In this document: piece after piece, positions 35,151 to 44,349 of the stretch
How positions within the stretch are numbered: the first letter of the stretch is position 1
Layout of the letters: each line of letters starts with the position of its first letter
NCBI GenBank assembly: GCA_964621525.1
Contig: CAZUMS010000001.1
Span: 1 to 64,000 of the forward strand
Source of the DNA: CAZMGV01 sp964621525 [NCBI: uncultured bacterium]
Lineage (GTDB): Bacteria > JAGRBM01
Direction: 5' to 3'
DNA length: 64,000 nucleotides
The notes under the pieces: generated by a model
What the model saw: the letters and a program-made list of their open reading frames with translations, nothing else
Told to the model about the DNA's origin: nothing
Databases searched by the model: none
Translations under genes and position numbers: made by a program

Positions 35151-36632
35151 TCACGCGCGGTCGCGCCATCTCCGCCATTCAGCAAGGCGGCGGTCCCGGT
35201 CCCTCCCGGGAAGCTCCGGCTTGAACCGGGCCTCTTCGGTCCAGACGTCTTCGATCTGCTTGATCGACTTCCAGTAACCGGCTCCGAGACCGCCGAGAAA
35301 CGCGGCTCCGACGATGGTGGTTTCGATCTGATGCGGGCGCACGACTGCCTGACCGAGAAAGTCCGTCTGGAGCTGCATGAGCAGTTCATTCTGGGAGGCG
35401 CCGCCATCGACCCGGAGTTCTTTCAGCCGCTTGCCGCCGCTGTCGGCCGCCATGGCGTCGAGCAGATCGACGATCTGGAACGCCACACCTTCCAATACGG
35501 CCCGGGCAAGATGTCCTTTCGTCGTGCCACGCGTAAGACCGGCGAACAACCCACGAGCATCCGGGTTCCAGACCGGTGCGCCAAGCCCCGAAAGCGCAGG
35601 AACGAACGACACACCGCCGGCATCGGGCACTTCTCTGGCCAGCGCCTCGATCTCGCCGGCCGACCTGATGAGTCCCAGTCCGTCGCGGAGCCATTGGACA
35701 GCCGCTCCGGCAATAAACGCACTCCCCTCGAGGGCGAACGTCCGCCTGCCGTGGAGATCCAGCGCAACCGTCGTGAGAAGCTGGTTCTTCGAGACCACCG
35801 GCTTTTCGCCCACGTTCATGAGGAGGAAAGCGCCGGTACCATAGGTGCACTTGGCCATGCCCGGCTTGAAGCACGCCTGCCCGACAAGCGCCGCCTGCTG
35901 ATCCCCCGCTGCACCCGTAATGGGCGTTCCATCCGGAAGGATGCCGGTGCCTTTCGTCTCGCCCATGCGCCCCGCATTAGGGACAATCGAGGGGAGGACC
36001 GACTCGGGGACTCCAAAAATCTTGAGCAGGTCCTGGTCCCATCCGCCCGTCTTCAGGTTGTAGAGAAGCGTCCGGGAGGCGTTCGTCGCATCGGTTACAT
36101 GGGACCGCCCGCCCGTCAGTTTCGCAATCAGCCAGCTTTCAATGGTGCCGAACGCCAGCTTGCCTTCCTTCGCCCGGTGGCGGATCTGAGGATCGTTCCG
36201 GAACAGCCAGCTCAGCTTGGTGCCGCAGAAGTAGGGATCGAGCAGCAGGCCCGTCTTGGCCCGGATCGTTTTTTCGAGTCCTTTCCTTTTAAGGCGGCGG
36301 CAGTCCTCGGCCGTGCGGCGATCCTGCCACACAATCGCCCGCCCCACCGGCTCCATTGTCGCCCGGTCCCAGAGCACCGTGGTCTCGCGCTGGTTTGTGA
36401 TCCCGATGGCGGCAATCGCGAGGCCCTTCGCCCGGCATGCGGAGACCACTTCCCCCGCCACTTTCAGTGTGACCTGCCAGATCTCCGAGGCGTCATGCTC
36501 CACCCATCCCGGATGCGGGTAGTACTGGGTGAACTCCCGGTCGGCGTGGGCAACCACTTCCAGCTTTTCGTTGACCGCCATGGCGGCCGTCCCGGTGGTT
36601 CCCTGATCGATGGCGAGGATGACTTCGGACAT
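35151..36632 (-). CDS. glpK: glycerol kinase
   Basis: The 493-residue enzyme phosphorylates glycerol to sn-glycerol-3-phosphate with ATP, entering lipid synthesis or catabolism. FGGY-family motifs include VILAIDQGTTGT at the N-terminus, TNQRETTVLWDR, GAAGDQQAALVGQ and GASQNELLMQLQ near the C-terminus; the length is normal. ATG 36632 is preferred to ATG 36653 because GAGGGAAG precedes it. No glpF, glpD or glpR lies nearby; it sits between the Aur1-like lipid gene and a regulatory pair, and a lipid backbone supply role fits its neighbours. Confidence 0.95.
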   Translation of the reverse strand: MSEVILAIDQGTTGTAAMAVNEKLEVVAHADREFTQYYPHPGWVEHDASEIWQVTLKVAGEVVSACRAKGLAIAAIGITNQRETTVLWDRATMEPVGRAIVWQDRRTAEDCRRLKRKGLEKTIRAKTGLLLDPYFCGTKLSWLFRNDPQIRHRAKEGKLAFGTIESWLIAKLTGGRSHVTDATNASRTLLYNLKTGGWDQDLLKIFGVPESVLPSIVPNAGRMGETKGTGILPDGTPITGAAGDQQAALVGQACFKPGMAKCTYGTGAFLLMNVGEKPVVSKNQLLTTVALDLHGRRTFALEGSAFIAGAAVQWLRDGLGLIRSAGEIEALAREVPDAGGVSFVPALSGLGAPVWNPDARGLFAGLTRGTTKGHLARAVLEGVAFQIVDLLDAMAADSGGKRLKELRVDGGASQNELLMQLQTDFLGQAVVRPHQIETTIVGAAFLGGLGAGYWKSIKQIEDVWTEEARFKPELPGRDRDRRLAEWRRWRDRA

Positions 36633-36671
36633 CGCTTCCCTCTGCTGCGTCAACGGCCCGGATTGGCGAAG

Positions 36672-37052
36672 CTATGCACCGCTGTCCGGGTCCTTATCCT
36701 TGTCGTCTTCGAAAAATTCCCGGGTAAGCGGACTGTTCGAATCGAGGGTCTCCCGGTGGTCCGGATGGAACACCTTGTTCACCCGGCCGACCGGAATCTG
36801 CTTGGGTCCGGACTGGGTCATGATCCAGAGCGATTCCTCGTCAGCGCCCGTAAGCGTGCCGTGGTATTCGATCCCGCCGGCCCACACGACCACTGGGCCG
36901 TTCATGAGACGCTGGACCGGGTTTTTCTCGCCGGCCGGGGGGCTGATCGCCCCGGTGACGTTCGGCGGGCTTCCTTCGGCGAGCGGCTCGTCATTCCGGA
37001 GATTTCCGGCCGGTGGCCCGGAGTCCGGCTTGTCCGGCGGCTTCCCGCTCAT
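36672..37052 (-). CDS. Sm/Hfq-like small protein
   Basis: The 126-residue protein has a disordered Pro/Gly/Asp-rich N-terminus (1-43), then a compact core at 44-97: NPVQRLMNGPVVVWAGG, IEYHGTLTGADEESLWIM, and QIPVGRVNKVFHP. The pattern of helix, V-x-V strand, G-I-x-x-x-G-T/Q-L and acidic turn followed by a valine end-strand resembles the Sm1-Sm2 fold of Hfq/LSm proteins. The C-terminal tail is strongly acidic. Its ATG overlaps the response-regulator stop by four bases. The similarity is by eye only; other small beta-barrels are possible. Confidence 0.6.
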   Translation of the reverse strand: MSGKPPDKPDSGPPAGNLRNDEPLAEGSPPNVTGAISPPAGEKNPVQRLMNGPVVVWAGGIEYHGTLTGADEESLWIMTQSGPKQIPVGRVNKVFHPDHRETLDSNSPLTREFFEDDKDKDPDSGA

Positions 37053-37822
37053 TGCGCATGCTCCAGTTCCTGGCGGAGAAGATCGACGATACGGGCCAGC
37101 CGGCCCCTGAGGGCCTTTTGGTCCGTGTCGCCCTTGCTAATATACATGGCGGGCTTCATCCGCTGAAGCGCCGAATCCAGCCGTTCGTCACGCTTACGGC
37201 CCGAGAAAAACAGGATCATGACCGGCTCGTATTGCCGCTGCTTTTCAATCTGACGGATCGTCGAGGCGGCGAGCAGGCCGTTCATCACGGGCATTTCGAG
37301 GTCCAGAACCAGCAGGCCGATCTGGCCGCCCGCTTCCTTGATCTGAACATAACCCTGGATCGCCTCGCGACCGTTCTCGAAACAGACCACTTCGCGGGCG
37401 AAACCCCGGTCCCGGAAAATATCCTCGATATGCGCACGGATGGCCGGGGAATCATCGGCGACCAGCACCGTGTCGAGAAACCCCCGTTCATGCTCCTTGG
37501 CGAGCTCAGCAGGTTCAGGGTCGACAAATGCATTCTCAAGCTCGGCAGCAATACTCCGGGTCTTGCCGCCATCGTCCGATAGCAACCGGTCCCAGTCGTC
37601 AGCCGTCAGCTCCGAATCCGCCTGAAGGGCCGCCGGTTTCGCCGCCACCGGTGGAGTCCGCCGCTCGCCAGCCCGGGTATCAGGCGGAATCGCACGGTTA
37701 CAAAGCGTGCAATGGGTGATCTCGTCGCCCTTTTCGAGCATGACGATCACTTCGACATCGGTGGCGCAATAGGGACACCACTTCGTCGGAATCCGGCGTT
37801 TTCGGCTCGTCGTCGGGATCAT
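37049..37822 (-). CDS. response regulator with N-terminal zinc ribbon
   Basis: The 257-residue protein begins with a basic segment and a four-Cys zinc ribbon (CPYC at 16-19, CTLC at 38-41), then a linker of about 70 residues and a REC domain at 118-253. REC residues are Asp123-Asp124, phospho-acceptor Asp174 in VLDLEMP, Ser207 in FFSG and Lys230, all correct. There is no DNA-binding output, so the ribbon is the candidate output or RNA/protein-binding module. It is the first gene of a coupled pair with the Sm-like protein and divergent from the DUF507 gene. Confidence 0.85.
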   Translation of the reverse strand: MIPTTSRKRRIPTKWCPYCATDVEVIVMLEKGDEITHCTLCNRAIPPDTRAGERRTPPVAAKPAALQADSELTADDWDRLLSDDGGKTRSIAAELENAFVDPEPAELAKEHERGFLDTVLVADDSPAIRAHIEDIFRDRGFAREVVCFENGREAIQGYVQIKEAGGQIGLLVLDLEMPVMNGLLAASTIRQIEKQRQYEPVMILFFSGRKRDERLDSALQRMKPAMYISKGDTDQKALRGRLARIVDLLRQELEHAQ

Positions 37823-38083
37823 GGGTCCTTCTGGAGGGATATCCTATCCGGAGAAGCGCCATTGTCACGGGCCAGGTCCGATTGGGCAAGAGTCCGCGAA
37901 TTCACTGCCGATTTTTTTGACACCGCACGGGATGGCTTTTATATAGACGCGGCTGGCCGGAGGCGGGTCCGTGTCCCCTGCGCAATCGGGTGCGGATGGA
38001 CGCGGGGTTGTTACTTCGACACAATCAGGGGGCCCCAGAGGGCGGCCCGAAGGGAGCCTCCTCTCAGGCAGGGGGTTTTTGTC
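37823..38083 (+). promoter_or_regulatory. intergenic region with strong DUF507 promoter and long leader
   Basis: The 261-base gap carries the near-consensus promoter at 37917-37945 and a GC-rich leader of about 130 bases. The leader has several self-complementary stretches (GGGGCCCC-type around 38,028-38,037) and ends with a GGGGG site before ATG 38084. It may fold and modulate translation. No tRNA or small ORF was found. Confidence 0.45.
37917..37945 (+). promoter_or_regulatory. near-consensus sigma-70 promoter
   Basis: TTGACA (37917-37922, perfect) is followed after 17 bases by TATATA (37940-37945, 5/6). It is the best-matched promoter seen in the window, directed at the DUF507 gene. Confidence 0.7.
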
Positions 38084-38602
38084 ATGCGGCTTTACCGTTC
38101 GCGCATACCCACGATCGCCACGAAAATCGTCGCCACGCTGGTGGCCGACGGCGATATCGAAATCGACCGTTCAAAACTCCATGAGGTCGAACTCGATATC
38201 AAATCGATTCTGGACGAGTATCTCCATCAGGAGTCGATCATCCAGAACCAGGTCCGCGACTACATGGAAAAGCACCACCTTCCGTTCCAGGAGTTCGGCA
38301 AGGTGAAGAAAGAGATTGCCGAGCAGAGCAACTTTCACACCGGCGACGACGCCTTCTTCTGGATGGCGAACCAGATCATCGAATCGTTCATGATCAACAA
38401 GAGCGTCGAAGAGGTGTTCGCCGCCGACAACGCCATCCGCCGGAAGATTATCCAAGTGTTCCGCGAAAACCTCGTGAATGACGAGGAACTGGAACGCGAG
38501 GCCCGCAACCGGATCAAGAACATCAAGGAAGACTCGCCCGAATGGACCGTGGAGTTCCAGAAAGCGCTCAAGCTCGTCAAGGAACGCCGGGGACTCAAGT
38601 AG
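38084..38602 (+). CDS. DUF507 family protein
   Basis: From ATG 38084 the protein has 172 residues, the normal length of DUF507, with the typical start MRLYRSRIPTIATKIV and helical pattern (IDRSKLHEVELDIKSILDEYL, DNAIRRKIIQVFRENL, EEREARNRIKNIKE-like at the end). It is soluble and charged, without Cys. DUF507 is an uncharacterised family found mainly in Deltaproteobacteria and a few other phyla. The upstream frame is not coding. The very strong promoter suggests high, constitutive expression. It sits 63 bases before the RND transporter gene. Confidence 0.88.
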   Translation: MRLYRSRIPTIATKIVATLVADGDIEIDRSKLHEVELDIKSILDEYLHQESIIQNQVRDYMEKHHLPFQEFGKVKKEIAEQSNFHTGDDAFFWMANQIIESFMINKSVEEVFAADNAIRRKIIQVFRENLVNDEELEREARNRIKNIKEDSPEWTVEFQKALKLVKERRGLK

Positions 38603-38665
38603 CTTCAGCCCGTCGTATCCATAAGACGGAATAGCCGGCGTCTCTTCCCAAACCGAAGGCAATTC

Positions 38666-41278
38666 ATGGCCCGCAAGTCCGGCAAAGAGCCTCCCCCGAA
38701 GGCACCTGAAGGGTCACGGGAAGGCACCCTCGTCCTTCTGGAAGGCGCGATCGGGAAATGGGTCGGGTTCATCGCGCGCAGGCCATGGTTCGTGCTGGCA
38801 GCGGTAGCCTGCCTCACTCTGGCGACGGGATATTTCAGTTACCGGCTGGTCACCAACGTCCGGACCGATTTTGCATCCCTGCTTCCCGAAACAGACCGTT
38901 CCGTCCAGAACCTCAAGAAACTCAACGACCGTTTCGGCAGCGAGCGCGGCCTCATGGTCGTCGTTTACTGCGAAACGTCCAGATCGCCCTCCTGCTGGTC
39001 TGACAGCAAACGTGCCGTGCATGACATCGTGGAACGGCTGAAGCCGATGGAAGGCACCCGGCTTCGCCAGGTCACCTGGCAGAACACCGAAGACGACGCA
39101 TTCTATAAAAAGTACAAATACCTGTTCATGGATCTCGACGACCTGGACGAAATCTATGAGCGGCTGGACATCAAGCTGCGCTTCGAGCGGGTGAAGAACT
39201 CGCCTGCCGCCGTCAAAGACCTTTTGGAAGATCCCGGCTTTGACCTGTCCGACATTGAGGAGAAATACGGAGAAAAGGAAAAGAAGTCCTCCCGGTATAC
39301 AGAAGGCTATTACACGAACGGCAACGGTTCCGTGCTCCCGGACGGACGGGAACTCGGCCCCAATTCCGTCACCGTCATCAACATCACCTCGCTCGAAAGC
39401 GGATTGCACTTTGGCAGCGCCGGCAGGTTGATCACCGACATCCAGCAGATAATCGACAGTCTCGATCCTTCGAATAACTACAATTCCGCCATGGAGATCG
39501 GTCTTGCCGGCTCCCTGGTCCGTTCGAACTATGAGGTCAGCGCCGTCATCACCGACACGGTCCGCACGGCCGGCCTGACGATACTGTTCTGTTTTGCCCT
39601 GATCTTTCTCTACTACCGGCGCATCCGGCCGGTCGTGTTCATGACTGTAACCGTCCTGGTAGCGATTTCCTGGACGTTCGCCGTGAGCTGGTTTCATATC
39701 GGTTATCTCAACCAGCAGACAGCATTCCTCGCCAGCATCATCGTGGGCAACGGGATCAATTTCAGCCTGATTTTCATGGCCCGTTATTTCGAGGAGCGGG
39801 AACTCGGACTGGATCCGGTGGCCGCCGTTGTAAAGGCGGCGCAGCTCACGTTCGAAGCAACCCAGACAGCGGCAGCCGCGACGGCTGTCGCTTATGGCGT
39901 GCTGATTTTCACCTCGTTCAAGGGCTTCTCCCAGTTCGGTTTCATTGGCGGCCTTGGCATGATCCTCTGCTGGCTGGCCACCTATACGGTCATTCCGGCC
40001 CTCATCATCGTCACCGAACGGTGGAAACCGATGGTATCGCCCTCGAAGGAACGCCTGAGCGATACGGGACGGCTGGGGTCGGCCTGGATAGCCCGCCTTG
40101 TGGAACGGGCGCCCCGGGCGATCATCGTCGTCTGCGCTATCCTGACGGCGGTCTCGGCCTACTATATCTGGATCTTCCTGAAAGACCCGTTCGAATACAA
40201 TTTCTCCAAGCTCCGCAGCAAAGACGACCCGAATGCCACATACGTCTACTACCGCTCCCTGACGTATGGAATTCTGGATTCCGGTGGCGGCGGGTCGGTA
40301 TTCCTCACGGACAGCGCGGAAGAAACCCGCATGCTGACCGACGCCATCGAAAAGCGCCGCATGGAACTCGAGGCGACCCCGGCCGGCTCAAGCATTACCG
40401 AGGCACATTCGATCTTTACCCAGCTGCCTGAAAATCAGGATGCCAAGATCGAAGCGATCGGACGGATCCGCGCCCTGATCGATCAGCAGCCTCTGTCCTG
40501 GATGCAGGAAAAGCATCGCAAGCGTCTCGACGAATTCCGGTCGGCGTTCGACCTTCATCCGATCGGGGTGAACGACCTGCCCTCAAACATCCGGAAACGA
40601 TTCACCGAGAAAGACGGCACTTTCGACAAAGTCGTCCTGATCCAGCCAAAGGCCGGCGTGTCGCTGTCAAATGGACGCCAGCTGCTCCGGTTCGCGGGCG
40701 AGATCGAGAGTTATACGCTGACGAACGGCAAGACCCTGTATACATCTGGCGACGCCATGCTGTTTGCGGACATGCTTTCGGCCATCAAGTCGGATGGCCC
40801 CCGTGCGACCGTACTCTGCCTCATCGGTGTAGCGGTCATACTCCTCATCAGCTTCGGCACACTGAAGAACATGGCTTTCATCCTGTTCTTCCTGCTGTAC
40901 GGGATCGTACTGCTTGTCGGCTGCCAGGGCATCTGGGATCTCAAGATCAACTTCTTCAACTTCGTCGTGATACCGATCACGATAGGTATCGGCGTCGACT
41001 ATCACATCAACATCTACAAACGGTACGTTCTGGAAGGCCCCGGCTCGGTCGAGAAAACCCTCAAGGCCACGGGAGGCGCAGTCCTCCTCTGCTCCGGAAC
41101 GACGATCATCGGTTACGCCATGATGGTGCCGTCGCTGAATCAGGCGATGGTCGGCTTCGGCTGGATTGCCATTATTGGCGAAATCACCTGTCTGACGTCA
41201 GCGATCCTGTTCAAGCCGGCGATCATCAAGCTCCTCGAAGAGCGGAAAAGCCGCAAGGCGGCCGCCCGAACTGCCTGA
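38666..41278 (+). CDS. RND/MMPL-family transporter
   Basis: The 870-residue inner-membrane protein shows the duplicated RND layout: a first helix at about 35-55, a large periplasmic domain, a block of five or so helices (about 290-440, ending WLATYTVIPALIIV), another lead helix and periplasmic loop, then a second block at about 705-850. The conserved GNGINFSLIFMARYFEE and ITIGIGVDYHINIYKRY segments fit MMPL-like exporters of lipids, including hopanoid-type carriers. A GAAGG site precedes ATG 38666. Proton-driven lipid export is the likely role; the substrate is unknown. The convergent sigma-54 regulator ends six bases away. Confidence 0.9.
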   Translation: MARKSGKEPPPKAPEGSREGTLVLLEGAIGKWVGFIARRPWFVLAAVACLTLATGYFSYRLVTNVRTDFASLLPETDRSVQNLKKLNDRFGSERGLMVVVYCETSRSPSCWSDSKRAVHDIVERLKPMEGTRLRQVTWQNTEDDAFYKKYKYLFMDLDDLDEIYERLDIKLRFERVKNSPAAVKDLLEDPGFDLSDIEEKYGEKEKKSSRYTEGYYTNGNGSVLPDGRELGPNSVTVINITSLESGLHFGSAGRLITDIQQIIDSLDPSNNYNSAMEIGLAGSLVRSNYEVSAVITDTVRTAGLTILFCFALIFLYYRRIRPVVFMTVTVLVAISWTFAVSWFHIGYLNQQTAFLASIIVGNGINFSLIFMARYFEERELGLDPVAAVVKAAQLTFEATQTAAAATAVAYGVLIFTSFKGFSQFGFIGGLGMILCWLATYTVIPALIIVTERWKPMVSPSKERLSDTGRLGSAWIARLVERAPRAIIVVCAILTAVSAYYIWIFLKDPFEYNFSKLRSKDDPNATYVYYRSLTYGILDSGGGGSVFLTDSAEETRMLTDAIEKRRMELEATPAGSSITEAHSIFTQLPENQDAKIEAIGRIRALIDQQPLSWMQEKHRKRLDEFRSAFDLHPIGVNDLPSNIRKRFTEKDGTFDKVVLIQPKAGVSLSNGRQLLRFAGEIESYTLTNGKTLYTSGDAMLFADMLSAIKSDGPRATVLCLIGVAVILLISFGTLKNMAFILFFLLYGIVLLVGCQGIWDLKINFFNFVVIPITIGIGVDYHINIYKRYVLEGPGSVEKTLKATGGAVLLCSGTTIIGYAMMVPSLNQAMVGFGWIAIIGEITCLTSAILFKPAIIKLLEERKSRKAAARTA

Positions 41279-41284
41279 TCCGGC

Positions 41285-43204
41285 CTATTTGATCCCGTAT
41301 TTGGCGATTTTCTTCATGAACCCTTGCCGGGAGAACCCCAGCAGTTCGGCGGCCCGGGTACGGTTGCCGCCGGTGGCGACCAGCGTTTCCTGAAGGATTT
41401 CCTTCTCCCGCTGCTCAAGCAGCCCCTTGAGGGAACCCGTCGGGCGCTCCTCGGTGGCATCGCCCGCAAGGACGTCACCGGCCACCCGGTCCGACAGGTG
41501 CTGGAGCCCCACGTCTTTTTCACCGTCCAGGTTGATGACGACCCGCTGCATCTCGTTCTCGAGTTCGCGCACGTTACCCGGCCAGCCATAGGCAAGAACC
41601 GCCTGCCGGGCCTCGGACGACAGCGCCGGGACGGGCCGGCCGGCTTCGCGGGCGAGTTTCTGGAGGAAATGCTCTGCAAGCAGCGCGGCATCTTCGCCAC
41701 GTTCCCGGAGCGGCGGAATCCGGACCGGAAACACGCTCAGCCGGTAGAAGAGATCCTCGCGGAACCGGCCGGCCTTCACCTCGGATTCGAGGTTCTTGTT
41801 CGACGCACTGATGATCCGGACGTTCACCTTGCGGGCGGTGGAGGAACCCACGGGCGTCAGTTCGCCCTCCTGAAGCACCCGGAGCAGCTTCACCTGCATC
41901 GGCACGGGCATGTCGCCCACTTCGTCCAGGAACAGCGTGCCGTTGTTGCACACCTCGAACAGGCCCTTCCTGTCGACGGCCGCCCCCGTAAAGGCCCCCT
42001 TCACATGGCCGAACAGCTCGCTCTCCAGCAGGTTCTCCGGCATGGCCCCGCAGTTGACGGCCCTGAACTCCCCCGTCGAGGCCCTCGGCCCGCCGTAATG
42101 GATGGCCCGCGACACCAGTTCCTTGCCGGTCCCGGTCTCGCCCTCGATCAGGACCGTCGTGTCGGTGGAAATCACCTTCTTGATCTTCTCGAACAGGGCC
42201 TGCATCGCCGGTGAGCCGCCCACGATGTCGCTGATCGAGCGGCCGAACCGGCTCCGCCAGTAGGTGTTCTCCTCGGACAGTTTTTCGGCCCGGTTCTGGA
42301 GCTGGCCGACCAGTTCAAGGTTCTCCACCACCCGGCTCGTCATGCCGGCGAAGACGACGAGCAGGTCGAGATCGCGCTCATCGAAAGCCCTTGCCTCGGT
42401 CTTGTTGTCGATCTGGATGATCGCCCGGAACTCGCCGCGGCTCATGACCGGCGCGCACAGGCAGGAGAGAATCCTGGATGCCGCCACGGAACCCGCCGCC
42501 GGGAACCGGGCCGGAACGTCCTCGACGAGAAGGCATTCCTTGCGGGCGGCCATCTGCTCAAGAATCGACCGGGACAGGATAAAAGGCTCCTGAACCGTTC
42601 CGTTCCCCGGCGTCCGGGAGATCACCGCCTCGAACCGCTTGCGGCGGTTCTTCACCAGCACGGTCACGCGGGAGGCTTTCTCGAATGCCGCGATGGCAAT
42701 GTCGGCGGCAGCCTCGAACGCCGCCTCCGGGGTATGGGCCGGCTCCAGCCGCCGCCAGAGGCGGTAGACCTGGGAGAGCGCCACGCTGTCCCGGCCGATC
42801 CGGGTATCGACGTTCGTGACGTCCGTCGCCGACCGGACGGCGAGGACCGTTTTCGTATCGTCACCCGGCTCCAGCTCCGAATCGGCGGGGACGAAGATCA
42901 CCCGGACCGATTCGTCCGATTTCGGCCCGCCGAGAGTCAGGATGTCGCCGGGCAGGAGTTCGATCCGCTCGTCCCGGAACACCCGTTCGCGGCCGTCACG
43001 GGTCAGGACCGAACCATTGGTCGAGCCCAGGTCCGAATAGAAAAGCCGGTCCCCGGAGACGAACGCCTGTGCGTGCTCTCCCGAAACGTAGGGGTTCTCG
43101 ATAACGAGGTCGTTCGAGGCGCGGCGTCCCAGGGACACCTGCTCCTTCTCGAACTCGGCCCCTTCGCCCTTTCTGGAACCCGCAATGAACTCGATCCGGA
43201 TCAT
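41285..43204 (-). CDS. FHA-GAF sigma-54-dependent transcriptional activator
   Basis: The 639-residue regulator has four parts. An FHA domain (20-95) includes [12 protein letters not shown]41-G-E-H and DLGSTNGS, for phosphothreonine binding. A GAF-like domain (150-300) follows. The AAA+ domain has Walker A GETGTGKE (355-362), GAFTGA (403-408) for contacting sigma-54, Walker [10 protein letters not shown] (423-431) and [11 protein letters not shown] Fis-type helix-turn-helix spans 592-639. Myxococcus-type proteins of this layout respond to Ser/Thr phosphorylation, so the kinase at 11-13.6 kb is a conceivable partner. No sigma-54 promoter was confirmed in view. Confidence 0.94.
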   Translation of the reverse strand: MIRIEFIAGSRKGEGAEFEKEQVSLGRRASNDLVIENPYVSGEHAQAFVSGDRLFYSDLGSTNGSVLTRDGRERVFRDERIELLPGDILTLGGPKSDESVRVIFVPADSELEPGDDTKTVLAVRSATDVTNVDTRIGRDSVALSQVYRLWRRLEPAHTPEAAFEAAADIAIAAFEKASRVTVLVKNRRKRFEAVISRTPGNGTVQEPFILSRSILEQMAARKECLLVEDVPARFPAAGSVAASRILSCLCAPVMSRGEFRAIIQIDNKTEARAFDERDLDLLVVFAGMTSRVVENLELVGQLQNRAEKLSEENTYWRSRFGRSISDIVGGSPAMQALFEKIKKVISTDTTVLIEGETGTGKELVSRAIHYGGPRASTGEFRAVNCGAMPENLLESELFGHVKGAFTGAAVDRKGLFEVCNNGTLFLDEVGDMPVPMQVKLLRVLQEGELTPVGSSTARKVNVRIISASNKNLESEVKAGRFREDLFYRLSVFPVRIPPLRERGEDAALLAEHFLQKLAREAGRPVPALSSEARQAVLAYGWPGNVRELENEMQRVVINLDGEKDVGLQHLSDRVAGDVLAGDATEERPTGSLKGLLEQREKEILQETLVATGGNRTRAAELLGFSRQGFMKKIAKYGIK

Positions 43205-43491
43205 GGGTCCCGGTTGGATAACCTACTGAACCGCCTTTCGGGTAGTGGCGGCCCCGGGGCCTTCGCTGGGTGAAGGCCGCTTGCTGCCCCGGTCAGTATC
43301 GAAACGAGCCGTGTTTTTAATATAACTAACTGAAATTACTGGTGTTTTTATTTTACAAAGGGTCACGAACAGCGCCTGTTGCCCGCCGGGGTGCTCTTCA
43401 TTAGGCTGCGTTCACCTTGGCGGACCGGCGCGCCGGGTCCGGGACTTAACACGGTGCGCCACAACCTGCGGGAACAGCACACGCCTACCCC
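43205..43491. promoter_or_regulatory. divergent control region with repeats
   Basis: This 287-base gap holds a perfect 7-bp stem (GGCCTTC 43258-43264, GAAGGCC 43272-43278) and a pair of GTGTTTTTA direct repeats at 43311-43319 and 43342-43350, 31 bases apart. Between them TATAAC (43321-43326) with TCGAAA 16 bases upstream could be a weak plus-strand promoter. The block at about 43,310-43,370 is much more AT-rich than its surroundings. Confidence 0.4.
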
Positions 43492-44349
43492 TTGAAACTC
43501 AAATCGCTCAACTACCCGATGCTGAAAAAGGCCATCGACCTTTATGTCGAGAAGGCCTACCCGACAAAAATTGTCCCCGAGCGGCTGCTCTCGATCCTGG
43601 AACTCCGGGGGCTCGACAAGAAAAGCTCGTCCAAAGAGCTTCTCCAGTGGCCCGAATGGGAACGCACCCCCCCGAAAGCCGGACCTTCCGAACTCCGCCG
43701 CCTCCAGCTCCGCCTCGGCAACATGTCCTACCCCCACATGAAGCTCTCGCTTGACCGGGTCTCCGACACGGACGAGTTCATCTGGAGCGTCGATACCCAC
43801 GACCAGCGGGTCATCGAAATGGCAGGCGGGTCGGACAAATACCGGAAGCTCCAGGAAGACAACGAGCGCTTCCGCGGGGAAATCGAGAACGCCTGGACCC
43901 AGAACGGCATCTCGACCCAGAAGAGCTACACCGAAACCGTCACGGAAAAGATCGGCGGCTCCCAGCCACCCGCGCCGAACGCCGCCAAGGCTCTCATCAT
44001 CGACGACGACGACGAGATCCTGACCATGGAGCGGTGCATTCTGGAGCACGACGGCTTCAAGGTGTTCACGGCCCGGGACTGTCAGGAAGCAATGAAGACC
44101 TACGAGGCGGAAAAACCGTTCGATATCTGCCTCATCGACGTCATGATGCGCGACCGCACCGGCCTCGAACTGGCCACCGAACTCAAGCAGAGCCACGGGC
44201 TCACCTGTCCCGTGGCTTTTATTACGGCCATGCTGGACCCGCCCGTGAAACCCGAGAAGAACCTCGCCGTCATCAAGAAACCCTTCGATTCCAAGGAACT
44301 CCTCCGCACGGTCCACTCCCTCATGGAAGGAAAGGACCCGCGCCCCTGA
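43492..44349 (+). CDS. response regulator with uncharacterised N-terminal domain
   Basis: The 285-residue protein starts at TTG 43492, or at ATG 43519. Residues 1 to about 155 form a helical, charged region of no recognised family (KAIDLYVEKAYPTKIVPERLLSILE, then RLQLRLGNMSYPHMKLSLDRV). A REC domain occupies 160-285, with Asp171-174 in IIDDDD, phospho-acceptor Asp216 in CLIDVMM, Thr245 in FITA and Lys262/263. The usual order is reversed: the receiver is C-terminal. The gene overlaps the alcohol dehydrogenase by one base (TGATG), implying coupling. Confidence 0.82.
   Translation: MKLKSLNYPMLKKAIDLYVEKAYPTKIVPERLLSILELRGLDKKSSSKELLQWPEWERTPPKAGPSELRRLQLRLGNMSYPHMKLSLDRVSDTDEFIWSVDTHDQRVIEMAGGSDKYRKLQEDNERFRGEIENAWTQNGISTQKSYTETVTEKIGGSQPPAPNAAKALIIDDDDEILTMERCILEHDGFKVFTARDCQEAMKTYEAEKPFDICLIDVMMRDRTGLELATELKQSHGLTCPVAFITAMLDPPVKPEKNLAVIKKPFDSKELLRTVHSLMEGKDPRP

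Noticed and set aside
35094-37166. 690-codon plus-strand open frame
   Set aside because: It lies antisense to glpK and the response-regulator pair, with low-complexity Arg/Pro-rich text and no ribosome-binding site.
37823-38083. tRNA or small RNA gene in the DUF507 leader
   Set aside because: No cloverleaf could be folded by eye and no consensus T-loop was seen.
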